From NCBI RefSeq assembly GCF_000165485.1, contig NC_014623.1, positions 5,350,893 to 5,414,892 of the forward strand: DNA of 64,000 nucleotides. Reading direction: 5' to 3'. This DNA is from Stigmatella aurantiaca DW4/3-1 (GTDB lineage Bacteria > Myxococcota > Myxococcia > Myxococcales > Myxococcaceae). The stretch's first letter is position 1. Each line of letters starts with the position of its first letter. Shown one piece after another: positions 53,813-62,718 of the stretch. Below the pieces are notes generated by a model. That model saw nothing but the letters and a program-made list of their open reading frames with translations, made no database searches and was not told the origin of the DNA. Made by a program: the position numbers and the translations under genes.

Positions 53813-55258
53813 ATGAAGATCGCGTCCCATCTCCTGTTGCCCTCCCTGCTGCTGGGTGCCCCCGTCGCCCTGGCCGCGCAGACGCCCACCCCCCCTTCGG
53901 CCCAGGCGGCCGCCTCCAAGCCCATCGACGTGAGCTTTCGCGGAACGCTCCGCGATGCGCTCAAGCAGATCGCCGAGGAAGGCGGGCTCAACGTGGTCGC
54001 CACGGGCGAGCTGGACACGGCCGTCGAGGTCCACCTCCGGGGAATCACCGCCGAGCAGGCCTTGCGCACCATCGCGCGGACCTACTCGCTGCGCCTGATT
54101 CGGGACGGCTCCATCTATACGCTGCGGCCCATGACGGGCCCGGAGAAGCAGGCCGCCGAGGAGGACACCGGCGAGAGCGCCCCGGCCTCCGCCCCGGTCC
54201 CGGTGGCGCCCCTGTCTCCCCCCGTGGTGGCCCCTCCCCCCCTTCCCCCCATGGCCGAGGAGGAGCAGACGCCGCCGGAGATCCACAGGCGGATCCGCGA
54301 CGAGATGCGGAAGGCTCAGCGCCGCACCAAGGGCGAGCACGACGTGGTGGCGCGCGGCCAGTCCATCGAAATCAAGAAGGGTGAGAGCGTGGACAACGCC
54401 GTCGTCTACGGCGGCAACATGGTGGTGCGGGGTCACGTCGAGGAGGACGCGGTCGTCTTCGGCGGAAACCTGGAGATCTTCGGCACCGTGGATGGGGACG
54501 TGCATGCCTTCGGAGGCAATGTCACCCTTCATCCCGGCTCGAGCGTGGGCGGAGATGCCTCGGCCATCGGGGGCTCGGTCATCCAGAACGATGGCGCCCA
54601 CGTGGAGGGCGGCACCGAGTCCCTGGAGGGCAAGAGCATCGGCAGCCTGGTGCTGGGCGAGGTCAAGGACAGCCTCGAGAGGGAGTTCAACTCCTCCCGG
54701 AAAGAGCATGAAGCGGCGGCGCACGAGGACGAGGACACGGAGGCGCAGGAAGACTCGCGGAGAGCCTTCCCAGGGTTCATCCTCAAGTTCGCCGCGCTCT
54801 TCGGGCTCGGCTTTCTGGGACAGCTTCTCTTCCCCACGCGCATGAAGGAGCTGTCGGCGGAGATCAAAGCCCAGCCGGTCAACAGCTGGCTGACGGGGCT
54901 GCTGGGCACCGCGGCCCTCATTCCCATCTCCGTGATTCTGGCCATCACCCTCATCGGGATTCCGGTGCTGGTGCTGCTGTGGCTCGTCGTTCCCCTGGCC
55001 GCGGCCCTGGGTCTGGCGGCCGTGGCGAGCGAGATCGGCATGCGGTTGCCCGTGCTGCGTGGACGGAAGACGCAGGCGGCCGTGCTGGCCTTGGGGTTGC
55101 TCGTCCTGTTGGGACTCGGGGCCATCCCGGTCCTGGGCTGGATGGTGATGGGCGCGGCGTACCTCGTGGCCTTCGGCGCGGTCATCCGGACCCGCTTCGG
55201 CAGCCGCTCCCGGGGCATGCCCGAGCCCTTCACCCCCCACTCCACCAACACTTATTAA
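53813..55258 (+). CDS. exported STN-bactofilin fusion with C-terminal membrane helices
   Basis: 481 residues. Sec signal (SLLLGAPVALAA). Residues ~38-110 match the secretin/TonB short N-terminal fold (STN): VSFRGTLRDALKQIAEEGGL and VHLRGITAEQALRTI. A Pro/Ala linker (~120-160) leads to a bactofilin-like beta helix (~185-280) with VVYGGNMVVRGHVEEDAVVF-type turns repeated about five times. An acidic coil then precedes at least three C-terminal hydrophobic helices (~325-345, ~355-405 and ~420-460). The order periplasmic STN-beta helix-membrane is unusual. Third in the sigma/anti-sigma operon, so probably the main regulated output, an envelope-scaffold candidate. Relates to the secreted bactofilin-like protein at 19.8 kb. 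Confidence 0.82.
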   Translation: MKIASHLLLPSLLLGAPVALAAQTPTPPSAQAAASKPIDVSFRGTLRDALKQIAEEGGLNVVATGELDTAVEVHLRGITAEQALRTIARTYSLRLIRDGSIYTLRPMTGPEKQAAEEDTGESAPASAPVPVAPLSPPVVAPPPLPPMAEEEQTPPEIHRRIRDEMRKAQRRTKGEHDVVARGQSIEIKKGESVDNAVVYGGNMVVRGHVEEDAVVFGGNLEIFGTVDGDVHAFGGNVTLHPGSSVGGDASAIGGSVIQNDGAHVEGGTESLEGKSIGSLVLGEVKDSLEREFNSSRKEHEAAAHEDEDTEAQEDSRRAFPGFILKFAALFGLGFLGQLLFPTRMKELSAEIKAQPVNSWLTGLLGTAALIPISVILAITLIGIPVLVLLWLVVPLAAALGLAAVASEIGMRLPVLRGRKTQAAVLALGLLVLLGLGAIPVLGWMVMGAAYLVAFGAVIRTRFGSRSRGMPEPFTPHSTNTY

Positions 55259-55385
55259 GTCCAGCCTCCCGGTGCGCCGGGTGGCGGATAACGCGATGCA
55301 CTAGGAGATATCGGGCAGGACGGGCCAACGGGGGGCCCTCGGCCTTTGACCGGGGGGGGCAGTTGGGCCAAGTTGCGCCGCATCC

Positions 55386-56744
55386 ATGCGACGCCTCCCT
55401 GATGCCTCCCCGCGCGGCAAGGCCATCACCGTGGACCTCGAGGGCGAAACCATCCCCGCCATCGAGGGCGAACCGGTGGCTTGTTCCCTCATCGCCGCGG
55501 GTGAGTCCATGCTTGCCCGCTCCATCAAGTACCACCGCCCCCGCGGGGCCTACTGCTTCGCCGCCGCGTGCTCCCATTGCCTAATGCGCGTGGATGGCCA
55601 GCCCAACATCTATACGTGCCGCACGCCCGCCCGCGAAGGCATGAAGCTGGAGCGCCAGAACGCGTTCCCCTCCACCAAGGTGGACGTCTTCGCCACCATC
55701 GATTGGTTCTTCCCCGGGGGGTTGGACCACCACGAGATGTTCGCGGGCGTCCCCGTCGCCGAGCAGGTGATGGCCAAGGTCGCGCGGCAGCTCGCCGGTC
55801 TGGGCCTGCTGCCGGATCACGAGGCCCCTCCCCGCCCCCCCGCCCGCACGGTCCGCACGCGCGTGGCGGTGGTGGGAGGCGGCGCGGCGGGGCTCGCGGC
55901 GGCCCGCGTGCTGGCGGACAAGGCCATTCCCTTCCTCCTCGTGGAGCGCGAGGAGCGCCTGGGCGGACGGCTCATCCGGGGCGCCCCGCTGGCGGATGAC
56001 CCGCCGGTCTCCGAAGCCTCGTCCTTTCCCAAGGGCAGTGTCCTGACCCGGGCCCACGCGCTGGGCCTCTTCGATGACGAGGAGGGGTTCTTCCTGGTGG
56101 TGGGCTCCCAGGAGCCCGAGGGGCCTCAGCTCCTCAAGGTGTACGCCGAACGGTTCCTGCTCACGCCGGGGGGGCATCCTCCGTGTCTGCCCTTCGAGAA
56201 CAATGAGCTGCCCGGGGTCTACGCGGGACGCGCCGCCAGCCAGTTGCTGCGCGAGCATGGCGTCGCCCCCGAGCGGGCGGCGCTGGTGGGCTGGGGCGCG
56301 GAGCTGTACGCCCTGGCGCGGTTGCTCGAGGCGCATGGCACCCAGGTGACCGCGTTGGTGGACCTCCGAGGCCCCGTGCCTGCCGGCGCCCCGGCCGTGG
56401 CGTGCGTGGGCTCCGAACCCAAGGCGCATGGCCTCCAGAAGGTGAGCGCCTTCAGCTTCGCCCGTGACGGTGGACGGCGGAAGAAGGTGAGCTGTGACGC
56501 GGTGCTCGTCTCGGTTCCCACCAGCCCCAGCTTCGAGCTGGCGCGGCAGGGAGGCGCTCACGTGCGGTTCGACACCGAGCGAGAGCTTTTCGTGGTGGAG
56601 GCGGAGGCCGATGGGCGGACGGCGGCCCCGCAGGTGTTCGTGGCGGGAGACATCACCGGGGGCGGCAGCGCCCAGGAGGCCGCCGCTTCGGGGGCCCGGA
56701 CCGCGGAGTCCCTCGCGAAATCCCTCAGGGGAGGACAGTCATGA
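55386..56744 (+). CDS. [2Fe-2S]-FAD amine/imino-acid oxidase, small plus NAD-type subunit fused
   Basis: 452 residues. N-terminal ~100: a ferredoxin-like [2Fe-2S] domain with cysteines in YCFAAACSHCLM and TCRTP, of the HcnA/OoxC/SoxA N-terminal type. Then a FAD/NAD(P) pyridine-nucleotide disulfide-reductase-like domain with VAVVGGGAAGLAAARVLADK (FAD) and a late FVAGDITGGGSAQEAAA. In HCN synthase, opine oxidase and D-hydroxyproline dehydrogenase these two parts are separate or fused subunits. The next gene (four-base overlap) encodes the DAO-type catalytic subunit. The exact substrate is unknown; HCN, opines or hydroxyproline are possible. Confidence 0.82.
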   Translation: MRRLPDASPRGKAITVDLEGETIPAIEGEPVACSLIAAGESMLARSIKYHRPRGAYCFAAACSHCLMRVDGQPNIYTCRTPAREGMKLERQNAFPSTKVDVFATIDWFFPGGLDHHEMFAGVPVAEQVMAKVARQLAGLGLLPDHEAPPRPPARTVRTRVAVVGGGAAGLAAARVLADKAIPFLLVEREERLGGRLIRGAPLADDPPVSEASSFPKGSVLTRAHALGLFDDEEGFFLVVGSQEPEGPQLLKVYAERFLLTPGGHPPCLPFENNELPGVYAGRAASQLLREHGVAPERAALVGWGAELYALARLLEAHGTQVTALVDLRGPVPAGAPAVACVGSEPKAHGLQKVSAFSFARDGGRRKKVSCDAVLVSVPTSPSFELARQGGAHVRFDTERELFVVEAEADGRTAAPQVFVAGDITGGGSAQEAAASGARTAESLAKSLRGGQS

Positions 56745-58228
56745 GCAAGGCGATCATCTGCTCCTGTGAGGACGTCACCGCCGATGACGTCCGGCATGCG
56801 CTGGCCAAGGGCTACCACGACGTCGAGTCGGTCAAGCGGTACACCGGCTTTGGCACGGGGATCTGCCAGGGGAAGAGCTGCCTGTCCGCCGTGGCGGCGC
56901 TGGTCGCCAAGGAGGGGCCCCTCAAGTCCCCGGGCGTTCTGCCCTTCACACCCCGGCCCCCGCTCTACCCCACCGAGCTGTCCCTCTTCGCCAGCATGCC
57001 GGTGGATGAGGCCCAAGCCCCCGTGGGAGGCGTCCCCCAGGAACTGGGCACCTTCCCCCAGGCACTGCGGCCCACCACCGAGCTGCCACAGAAGGCCAAG
57101 GTGGTCATCATCGGCGGCGGGGTGATGGGGCTGGCGCTCGCCTACAACCTCAGCCGGCACGGCGAGACGGACGTGGTGGTGCTGGAGCGGGGCTACCTCT
57201 GCGCGGGCGCCTCGGGCCGCAATGGCGGCGGGGTGCGCATGCAGTGGGGCACCGCCTCCAACATCGAGCTGGCCAAGCGCTCCATCGATCTGATGAAGCA
57301 GTTCGCGCGGGATCTGGGCATCAACGTCTGGCTGCGCCAGGGCGGCTACCTGTTCCTCACCCGCACCGAGGCGGTGGCCAAGCGGCTGGAGCGCAACGTC
57401 GAGCTCCACAACAAGCACGGCGTGCCCACGCGGATCATCACCGCGGGCGCCGCCCGGGAGATCGTCCCCGGGCTGACGCTCAAGGGCATCGTCAGCGCCT
57501 CGTACAATCCCGAGGATGGGGTCATGTTCCCCTGGGCGTTCCTCTGGGGCTATGCGCAGCACTGTCTCAAGAAGGGCATCCGGGTCGAGACCTTCACGAA
57601 CGTGACCGGCTTCGACATCTCGGGAGGCCAGATCCGCAAGGTGAAGACAGACCGGGGCGACATCGCTTGTGAGCAGGTGGTGCTCGCGGCGGGGGCCTGG
57701 AGCCCCGAGATCGCTCAACTGGCGGGCGTGAAGCTGCCCAACGAGCCCCACCGCCACGAGATTCTCAGCACCGAACCGCTCAAGCCCTTCCTGGGGCCGC
57801 TGGTGTCGGTGCTGGACTCGGGCCTGTACTTCAGCCAGTCCATGCGGGGGGAGATCGTCGGTGGCATGGGGGATCCCCACGAGCCCGCCGGGCTCAACAT
57901 GGGCTCCACCCTGCGCTTCACCGCGCGCTTTTCCCAGGGCCTGACGGAGCAGCTGCCCCAGGTGGGCCACGTGAAGGTCCTGCGCCAGTGGGCCGGCTGC
58001 TACGACGTGACGCCGGACAACAACCCCGTGCTGGGCCGGACGCCGGGGCTGGACAACCTCCTCCAGATGTCCGGCTTCGTGGGCCACGGCTTCATGATGG
58101 CTCCCGCCGTCGCCGAGCGCATGGCGGCCTGGATGACCACGGAGCAGAGCGATGAACTCTTCCAGCGCTTCAACCTGCGCCGCTTCACCTCGGGCCGGCT
58201 GGAGCGCGAGGACATGATCATCGGTTGA
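56741..58228 (+). CDS. BFD [2Fe-2S] plus DAO-type FAD oxidoreductase (catalytic subunit)
   Basis: 495 residues. The first ~60 form a bacterioferredoxin-associated (BFD)-like [2Fe-2S] knuckle with CSCED and GICQGKSC. From ~120 a DAO (glycine/sarcosine oxidase) fold with VVIIGGGVMGLALAYNLSRHG and the HcnC/SoxB-type GASGRNGGGVRMQWG, then a substrate face. In HcnB-like subunits the BFD is at the C-terminus of the pyridine-nucleotide-type subunit; here it is at the N-terminus of the DAO subunit instead. Overlaps the first subunit by four bases and the convergent SDR gene by 11. Cytoplasmic; makes imines from amino acids. Confidence 0.85.
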   Translation: MSKAIICSCEDVTADDVRHALAKGYHDVESVKRYTGFGTGICQGKSCLSAVAALVAKEGPLKSPGVLPFTPRPPLYPTELSLFASMPVDEAQAPVGGVPQELGTFPQALRPTTELPQKAKVVIIGGGVMGLALAYNLSRHGETDVVVLERGYLCAGASGRNGGGVRMQWGTASNIELAKRSIDLMKQFARDLGINVWLRQGGYLFLTRTEAVAKRLERNVELHNKHGVPTRIITAGAAREIVPGLTLKGIVSASYNPEDGVMFPWAFLWGYAQHCLKKGIRVETFTNVTGFDISGGQIRKVKTDRGDIACEQVVLAAGAWSPEIAQLAGVKLPNEPHRHEILSTEPLKPFLGPLVSVLDSGLYFSQSMRGEIVGGMGDPHEPAGLNMGSTLRFTARFSQGLTEQLPQVGHVKVLRQWAGCYDVTPDNNPVLGRTPGLDNLLQMSGFVGHGFMMAPAVAERMAAWMTTEQSDELFQRFNLRRFTSGRLEREDMIIG

Positions 58229-59111
58229 GCCCGGTGGCCCCGGGAGACGGCGTTCCCGGGGGCAACAGGGCCTGGAGCCCCCTCGCCAGGCGGGGGCTGC
58301 TCCCTCCAGTGCCCTCCTCTGCCCGGCGCCCCGCGGCAAACCGTCCCAAGGCCCTGCGCAAGGGCCGGGGAAGCATGGGCAGCAATCCCATCACCCAGCG
58401 GTGCCCCGTGCCGGGGTACACGAGGGGTTCTGCCCGATCGAAGCCCGCGAGGATCTTCCGCGCGCACTGCGCGGCGGAGAGGCGGAAGAACGGGGCGTGC
58501 GCTTCGGGGGCGGCCGGGTCTTCCCTCCGGGGATCGCCCACTGGGCCTGGGGCCGCGTAGGTGATGACGACGCCCGAGCCCTCCACCTCCAGCCGCAAGG
58601 ACTCGAGGAACCCATCCAGACACCGGTGGGCCGCCGAGGCAGCCGCGAGGCCAGGCAGGAACAATTGGGAATTTCCCGAGCCCACGTGGAGGATGCCACC
58701 GCTCTTCCGGGCAAGCATGGACGGAAGGAGCCGGTGCATGAGCAGCAATGGCGCCACGATGTTCGCCTGGAGCGTCCGCTGGACGTCCTCCCAGGACTGC
58801 TGGGCGAAGGGCGCTTGAGGCCCCACCCCCGCCGCGCTCACCAGGACGCCGGGGGTGATGAGGTGGCTGGCCAGCTCGTTCATGACCCGGTCCACCTCGT
58901 TGGGAAGCGCGATGTCCGCGCGAAGGAGCACCACGCCCAAGGTGGGGTTCCGGGCTTGCAGTTCCTCGGACAGTGTCTCCAGCCGCTCCACGTGGGGGCA
59001 CACCAGCACCAGTGTCCTCGCCCGGTGGGAGAGCTGACGGGCGAACTCCCGGCCCAGGACCGAGCAGGCTCCCGTGATGAGAATGGATCCAAAGTCGATG
59101 GGGGGACGCAT
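58218..59111 (-). CDS. SDR-fold protein lacking the catalytic Tyr-Lys pair
   Basis: 297 residues. Rossmann start LITGACSVLGREFARQLS (TGxxxxLG, a variant of TGxxxGIG), the SAAGV strand and NIVAPLLLMHRLLPSML are normal for classical SDRs. At the active site, the usual Ser...Tyr-x-x-x-Lys is replaced: HVGSGNSQLFLPGLAAASAAHRCLDGF keeps a Ser but has Ala at the Tyr position and His at Lys. It is therefore probably not a dehydrogenase of the standard type. The C-terminal ~80 residues are long and basic (LPRPLRRALGRFAAGRRAEE), perhaps membrane- or partner-binding. Convergent with the amine-oxidase subunit, overlapping its end by 11 bases. Confidence 0.8.
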   Translation of the reverse strand: MRPPIDFGSILITGACSVLGREFARQLSHRARTLVLVCPHVERLETLSEELQARNPTLGVVLLRADIALPNEVDRVMNELASHLITPGVLVSAAGVGPQAPFAQQSWEDVQRTLQANIVAPLLLMHRLLPSMLARKSGGILHVGSGNSQLFLPGLAAASAAHRCLDGFLESLRLEVEGSGVVITYAAPGPVGDPRREDPAAPEAHAPFFRLSAAQCARKILAGFDRAEPLVYPGTGHRWVMGLLPMLPRPLRRALGRFAAGRRAEEGTGGSSPRLARGLQALLPPGTPSPGATGLNR

Positions 59112-59346
59112 CCGCTCCTCCAGCAGAAAAGGGGGTCAGCCCGGCTCACTGGCCCCAGGGGGGACGCGCAAAGCTAAACCGCCCCCCTCGGGCCTCGCAC
59201 GGCCCTCCCCCCTGTGCTCAGCAGGCAAGAGCACGAGCGCCCCGCGCCTCGAACAGTTGCTGCGCCGACAAGCCTCTTACTCGCCGTCCAGGGGACTGTG
59301 AGCTTCCCGTGAAGCTGCGCACCTTAGGGGCGAGGAGGAAAAGCTC

Positions 59347-59811
59347 ATGCCCGTGCCATCTCGCATCCTGGTGCCCGTGGACTTGTCGGAAGAGGCCCTG
59401 GGGCTTGTCCAGTACGCCCTCCAGTTCGCACATGCGTTTCGCGCACCCATCGATCTCATCCACGTCTGGGAGCCACCGCAGTACGTGGCGCCGGATCTGC
59501 TCGTGGCCTCGCCGGGCTGGGACTCGCAATCCATCGAGAAGGTGGCCGTCGATGCCGCGCACAAACGGCTGAGGGCCCTGGCGGACCAGGTCCGCGATGC
59601 CCCCTCACCGCTTCAGCATCGGGTGGTGGTGGGCGAAGCGGCCTCCTCCATTCTGCGCACCGCCGAGGAGGGGAAGCATGACCTCATCGTCATTGGGACC
59701 CACGGCCGCCGAGGGCTGCCCCGCCTGCTGATGGGGAGCGTGGCGCAGAAAGTCGTCGCACGGGCCCACTGTCCCGTGCTCACCGTGCACCTGTATGAGC
59801 ATTCGAAGTGA
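59347..59811 (+). CDS. universal stress protein UspA family
   Basis: 154 residues, single UspA domain. Starts with a canonical beta strand (RILVPVDLSEEALGLVQYAL) and ends with the ATP-binding loop GTHGRRGLPRLLMGSVAQKVV (G-2x-G-9x-G-S) followed by CPVLTVHL. Such proteins bind ATP and are induced under stress. AGGAGG at ~9 bases upstream supports the ATG 59347; it lies 235 bases from the divergent SDR gene. No operon partner. Confidence 0.92.
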   Translation: MPVPSRILVPVDLSEEALGLVQYALQFAHAFRAPIDLIHVWEPPQYVAPDLLVASPGWDSQSIEKVAVDAAHKRLRALADQVRDAPSPLQHRVVVGEAASSILRTAEEGKHDLIVIGTHGRRGLPRLLMGSVAQKVVARAHCPVLTVHLYEHSK

Positions 59812-59870
59812 GCCCTCGTCCGTGAGCTGGCGAGGCTGCCCGGGGCCGGGGCCCGGGAGAGCCGGACGCC

Positions 59871-60620
59871 CTACTCTGGGCCCACGGCCGTGAGCGGCGC
59901 CAGGGTGGATCGCAGGGCGAGGATCTGGTCGCGGGCCAGGGCCTTGAGCCGCTCCACGTCCGCCAGCGTCATGCCTTGGGTGGAGATGGGCGTGCCCACC
60001 GTGACCAGCCCCCGGGAGGTGGCAAACCGCCACGAGTGCTTGGGCAGGGCCCGGCGGGTGCCGCTCACCGCCAAGGGAAGGATGTCCGCCCCCTGCTCGA
60101 TGGCGAGCCGGAAGGCCCCATCCTTGAAAGGCAGCAGTTCATCCGTTTTCGAGCGCGTGCCCTCGGGGAAGATCATCACCGGCACGCCCTTGGCGAGCCA
60201 CCGGACACACTGCGCCATGGCGCCCTTGGCGGAGTTCTGGTCTCCGCGTGTCACGGGAATGTCTCCCGCCAGCCACATGCTCCAGCCCACCACGGGGATC
60301 TTGAAGAGGCTCGCCTTGCCCAGCCACTTCATCTCCCAGGGCAGGTGGGAGATGAGAAAGGGGTCCGCGTTGGACTCATGGTTGCTCACCACCACCGTGC
60401 GCGACGCAAGCTGCTTGGGCACCGGGCCGTGAACCCCGAAGCGCCAGAAGGGCGTCAGCTTCGCGGACATCCAGGCCGTCCGCCGGAGGCACCGCCCTGT
60501 CACATACCTCCGCCGGTCGAACGGCCAGGTGACGATGGCCAGTGCCAGCTGGACGATGAATCCCAGCAGCGACATCAGTCCGATTTCCAGCCACGTCCAG
60601 AGGGAGAGAAGGAAGTTCAT
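59871..60620 (-). CDS. plsC: 1-acyl-sn-glycerol-3-phosphate acyltransferase (PlsC)
   Basis: 249 residues, inner-membrane associated. Two opening hydrophobic stretches (LSLWTWLEIGLMSLLGFIVQ and LALAIVTWPF) and the acyltransferase motifs: block I VSNHESNADPF (NHx4D), block II AGDIPVTRGD and block III IFPEGTRSK, with block IV in LPLAVSGTRRAL. It acylates lysophosphatidic acid to phosphatidic acid. Similarity is to PlsC-type enzymes; more than one paralogue is common in myxobacteria, so the exact acyl acceptor is not proven. Convergent with the universal stress gene. Confidence 0.9.
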   Translation of the reverse strand: MNFLLSLWTWLEIGLMSLLGFIVQLALAIVTWPFDRRRYVTGRCLRRTAWMSAKLTPFWRFGVHGPVPKQLASRTVVVSNHESNADPFLISHLPWEMKWLGKASLFKIPVVGWSMWLAGDIPVTRGDQNSAKGAMAQCVRWLAKGVPVMIFPEGTRSKTDELLPFKDGAFRLAIEQGADILPLAVSGTRRALPKHSWRFATSRGLVTVGTPISTQGMTLADVERLKALARDQILALRSTLAPLTAVGPE

Positions 60621-60671
60621 GGGAGGCCCGTGAGCCTTATGGCGTGTCTGCGCGGGCGGGTCCAGCCGAAG

Positions 60672-61631
60672 TCACGGAGGGCTCGGGGCGGCCGGCTCCA
60701 GGCAGTGGTTCACCAGGAAGGTCCGCACGGCGTCCGCGATCTCGCTGCCTGCCTCCAGCAGCCCCGCGTGGCCCGCGTCCTTCACCAGCAGCCAGTGCGC
60801 ATGGGGCAGCAATTGCCGCATGCGTTGCATGTCGCGCAGGGGGACGATCTGATCATCGGCTGCCGCGATGAGCTGCACGGGCACCGTCACGGCCGGCAGC
60901 ACATCCCAGGCATCACCCTCCATCAGACCGAGGAGCGTCCGCCAGTACGCGATGGGGCTCATCCGGCTCACGGCCGCGAAGAACTCGCGGATGTCCTCGC
61001 GGGGCGCCCGCGAGCGCAGGGTACCGGCCAGGCGGCCAGCTGGGTAAGCCAAGGAGCTGCCCAGGAAGGCCCGGACCGCGGGCGAAGCCAACGGCACCAC
61101 GGGGGTGGCCGCGCGCAGCAGGCGTCTCACGGCGCCCAGGCCCATTCGCGTCGCCCACCGCTCGTCTTGTCCTCCGGTGGCGCCCGGGGGCCCGGCGATG
61201 AGCGTCATGGCGGGCACCAGATCGGGGCGGCGGCGGTACAGCTCCAGCACGACGCGCACCCCCATGGAGAAGGCGATGTGGTGCGGAGGGCGGCCGTTGC
61301 CCTGCTTCATCACGGCCTCGGTCACCTGCTCCAGATCGTCCACATGCACGGGGATGCGGTAGTCCCCGCTGGCCGAGTCATCACTCTGGCCATGGCCGCG
61401 GTAGTTCCAGTGCACCACCCGGTGGTCCGTCTCCAGGTTGGCCACGATGTAGCGCCAGAAGTGCTCCGAAGAGCCAATCCCATTGGTCAGCAGGACAGGA
61501 GGCCAGCCGGCCCGCTCCCGCTGAAGGGTCTCGTCGGGCCAGTCTCCGCAGTGCGTGTGGTACGCGATGCGGCTTCCGTCGGGGGCAGTGACAAAGCGGA
61601 TGACGCGACGGAAGGACATGGGACTGCCCAT
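60672..61631 (-). CDS. alpha/beta hydrolase
   Basis: 319 residues from the ATG 61631 (MGSP...), which follows GGAGGGG by about 11 bases; ATG 61619 is an alternative. Oxyanion strand (LLTNGIGSSEHFWRYI), nucleophile elbow AFSMGV (variant of GxSxG with Ala at the first position), acid region AADDQIVPL and catalytic His in DAGHAGLLEAG. Triad Ser-Asp-His is complete, so an esterase/lipase-like activity is expected. No signal peptide. Divergent from the aldo/keto reductase gene across 92 bases. Substrate unknown. Confidence 0.88.
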   Translation of the reverse strand: MGSPMSFRRVIRFVTAPDGSRIAYHTHCGDWPDETLQRERAGWPPVLLTNGIGSSEHFWRYIVANLETDHRVVHWNYRGHGQSDDSASGDYRIPVHVDDLEQVTEAVMKQGNGRPPHHIAFSMGVRVVLELYRRRPDLVPAMTLIAGPPGATGGQDERWATRMGLGAVRRLLRAATPVVPLASPAVRAFLGSSLAYPAGRLAGTLRSRAPREDIREFFAAVSRMSPIAYWRTLLGLMEGDAWDVLPAVTVPVQLIAAADDQIVPLRDMQRMRQLLPHAHWLLVKDAGHAGLLEAGSEIADAVRTFLVNHCLEPAAPSPP

Positions 61632-61723
61632 ACATGGGGCATCCCCTCCTGGCGCGCAAGCGCACACAGGGAGGAAAGCGCTGGCTGTCGGGGACGGGCC
61701 GTGACATCCACGGGGGTGAAGCC

Positions 61724-62716
61724 ATGAACCTTGCCGATTCCGCCCTTGCCCCCTGGCTGGCGCCGTGCCCCCAGGGCACCGGCCGTCCCCCCGTGCTCTC
61801 GCTGGGAACGATGAACTTTGGGGGGCGCACCCCCGCCACCGAGGCCCACCGCATCGTCCACCGGGCCCTGGAGCGCGGCATCCTTTTCTTCGACACGGCC
61901 AATGCCTATGGCAACGGCGAATCGGAGCGCATCCTGGGGCAAGCCTTGAGGGGCCGGCGCGCGCAGGTGGGCATCGCCACCAAGGCAGGCTTTGCCCGTG
62001 TCCAGGGCAAGCCCGAGGGGCTCTCGGCCCCCGTCGTGGAGCGGGCGCTGGAGCAAAGCCTGGAGCGCCTCGGCACCGACCACGTGGACCTCTTCTATCT
62101 CCACCAGCCGGATCCCGCGACCCCCATCGAGGAGACGTTGGGGGCCGTGGAGCGCCTGCTCCGAGCGGGGAAGGCGCGGCACTGGGGGGTGTCCAACTTC
62201 GCGGCGTGGCAACTCCTGGAGCTGGACACGCTGTGCGATGCGCGGGGCATGCCCCGGCCCGCCGTCTCCCAGGTGCTGTACAACCTGGTCGTGCGCCAGA
62301 TTGAGATGGAGTACCTGCCCTTCGCGCGCCGCTACCCCGTGCACACCACCGTCTACAACCCCTTGGCCGGAGGCGTGCTCACGGGCCGCTACGTCCGGGG
62401 CGCCGCCCCGCCCCGAGGTTCCCGGTTGGTCACGAACCGGATGTACCAGGGCCGCTATGGCTCGGACCGGCTGCTGGAGCAGGTGGAGGCGCTTCAGGCC
62501 GTGGCCACGGCCGAGGGCATGACGCTGGTGGAGATGGCCTATGCCTGGCTCCTGGGACGGCCTGGCGTGGACTCCCTGCTGGTGGGGCCCGGCTCCGTCG
62601 AGCACCTGGACGCCGCGCTGGCGGCGCAAGCGCGGCCCCTGTCTCCAGACACCCTTGCCCGGCTCGATGAGTTGCACCAGGCGTTCCTGGGCACGGACGC
62701 CCGCTACGCGAGGTGA
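61724..62716 (+). CDS. aldo/keto reductase
   Basis: 330 residues from ATG 61724. TIM-barrel AKR with tetrad Asp and Tyr in FDTANAYGNGESE, Lys in ATKAGF and His in YLHQPDP; NADP-binding end present. Family includes sugar, aldehyde and keto-ester reductases. It is followed with a four-base-scale junction by the dioxygenase gene (stop overlaps a GTG; the ATG is 3 bases further), so the two are likely co-transcribed. Substrate unknown. Confidence 0.92.
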   Translation: MNLADSALAPWLAPCPQGTGRPPVLSLGTMNFGGRTPATEAHRIVHRALERGILFFDTANAYGNGESERILGQALRGRRAQVGIATKAGFARVQGKPEGLSAPVVERALEQSLERLGTDHVDLFYLHQPDPATPIEETLGAVERLLRAGKARHWGVSNFAAWQLLELDTLCDARGMPRPAVSQVLYNLVVRQIEMEYLPFARRYPVHTTVYNPLAGGVLTGRYVRGAAPPRGSRLVTNRMYQGRYGSDRLLEQVEALQAVATAEGMTLVEMAYAWLLGRPGVDSLLVGPGSVEHLDAALAAQARPLSPDTLARLDELHQAFLGTDARYAR

Positions 62717-62718
62717 CC

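Noticed and set aside
59976-61727. Long open frame opposite plsC and the alpha/beta hydrolase
   Set aside because: Arg/Gly/His/Pro-rich shadow with no motif, against two well-supported genes.
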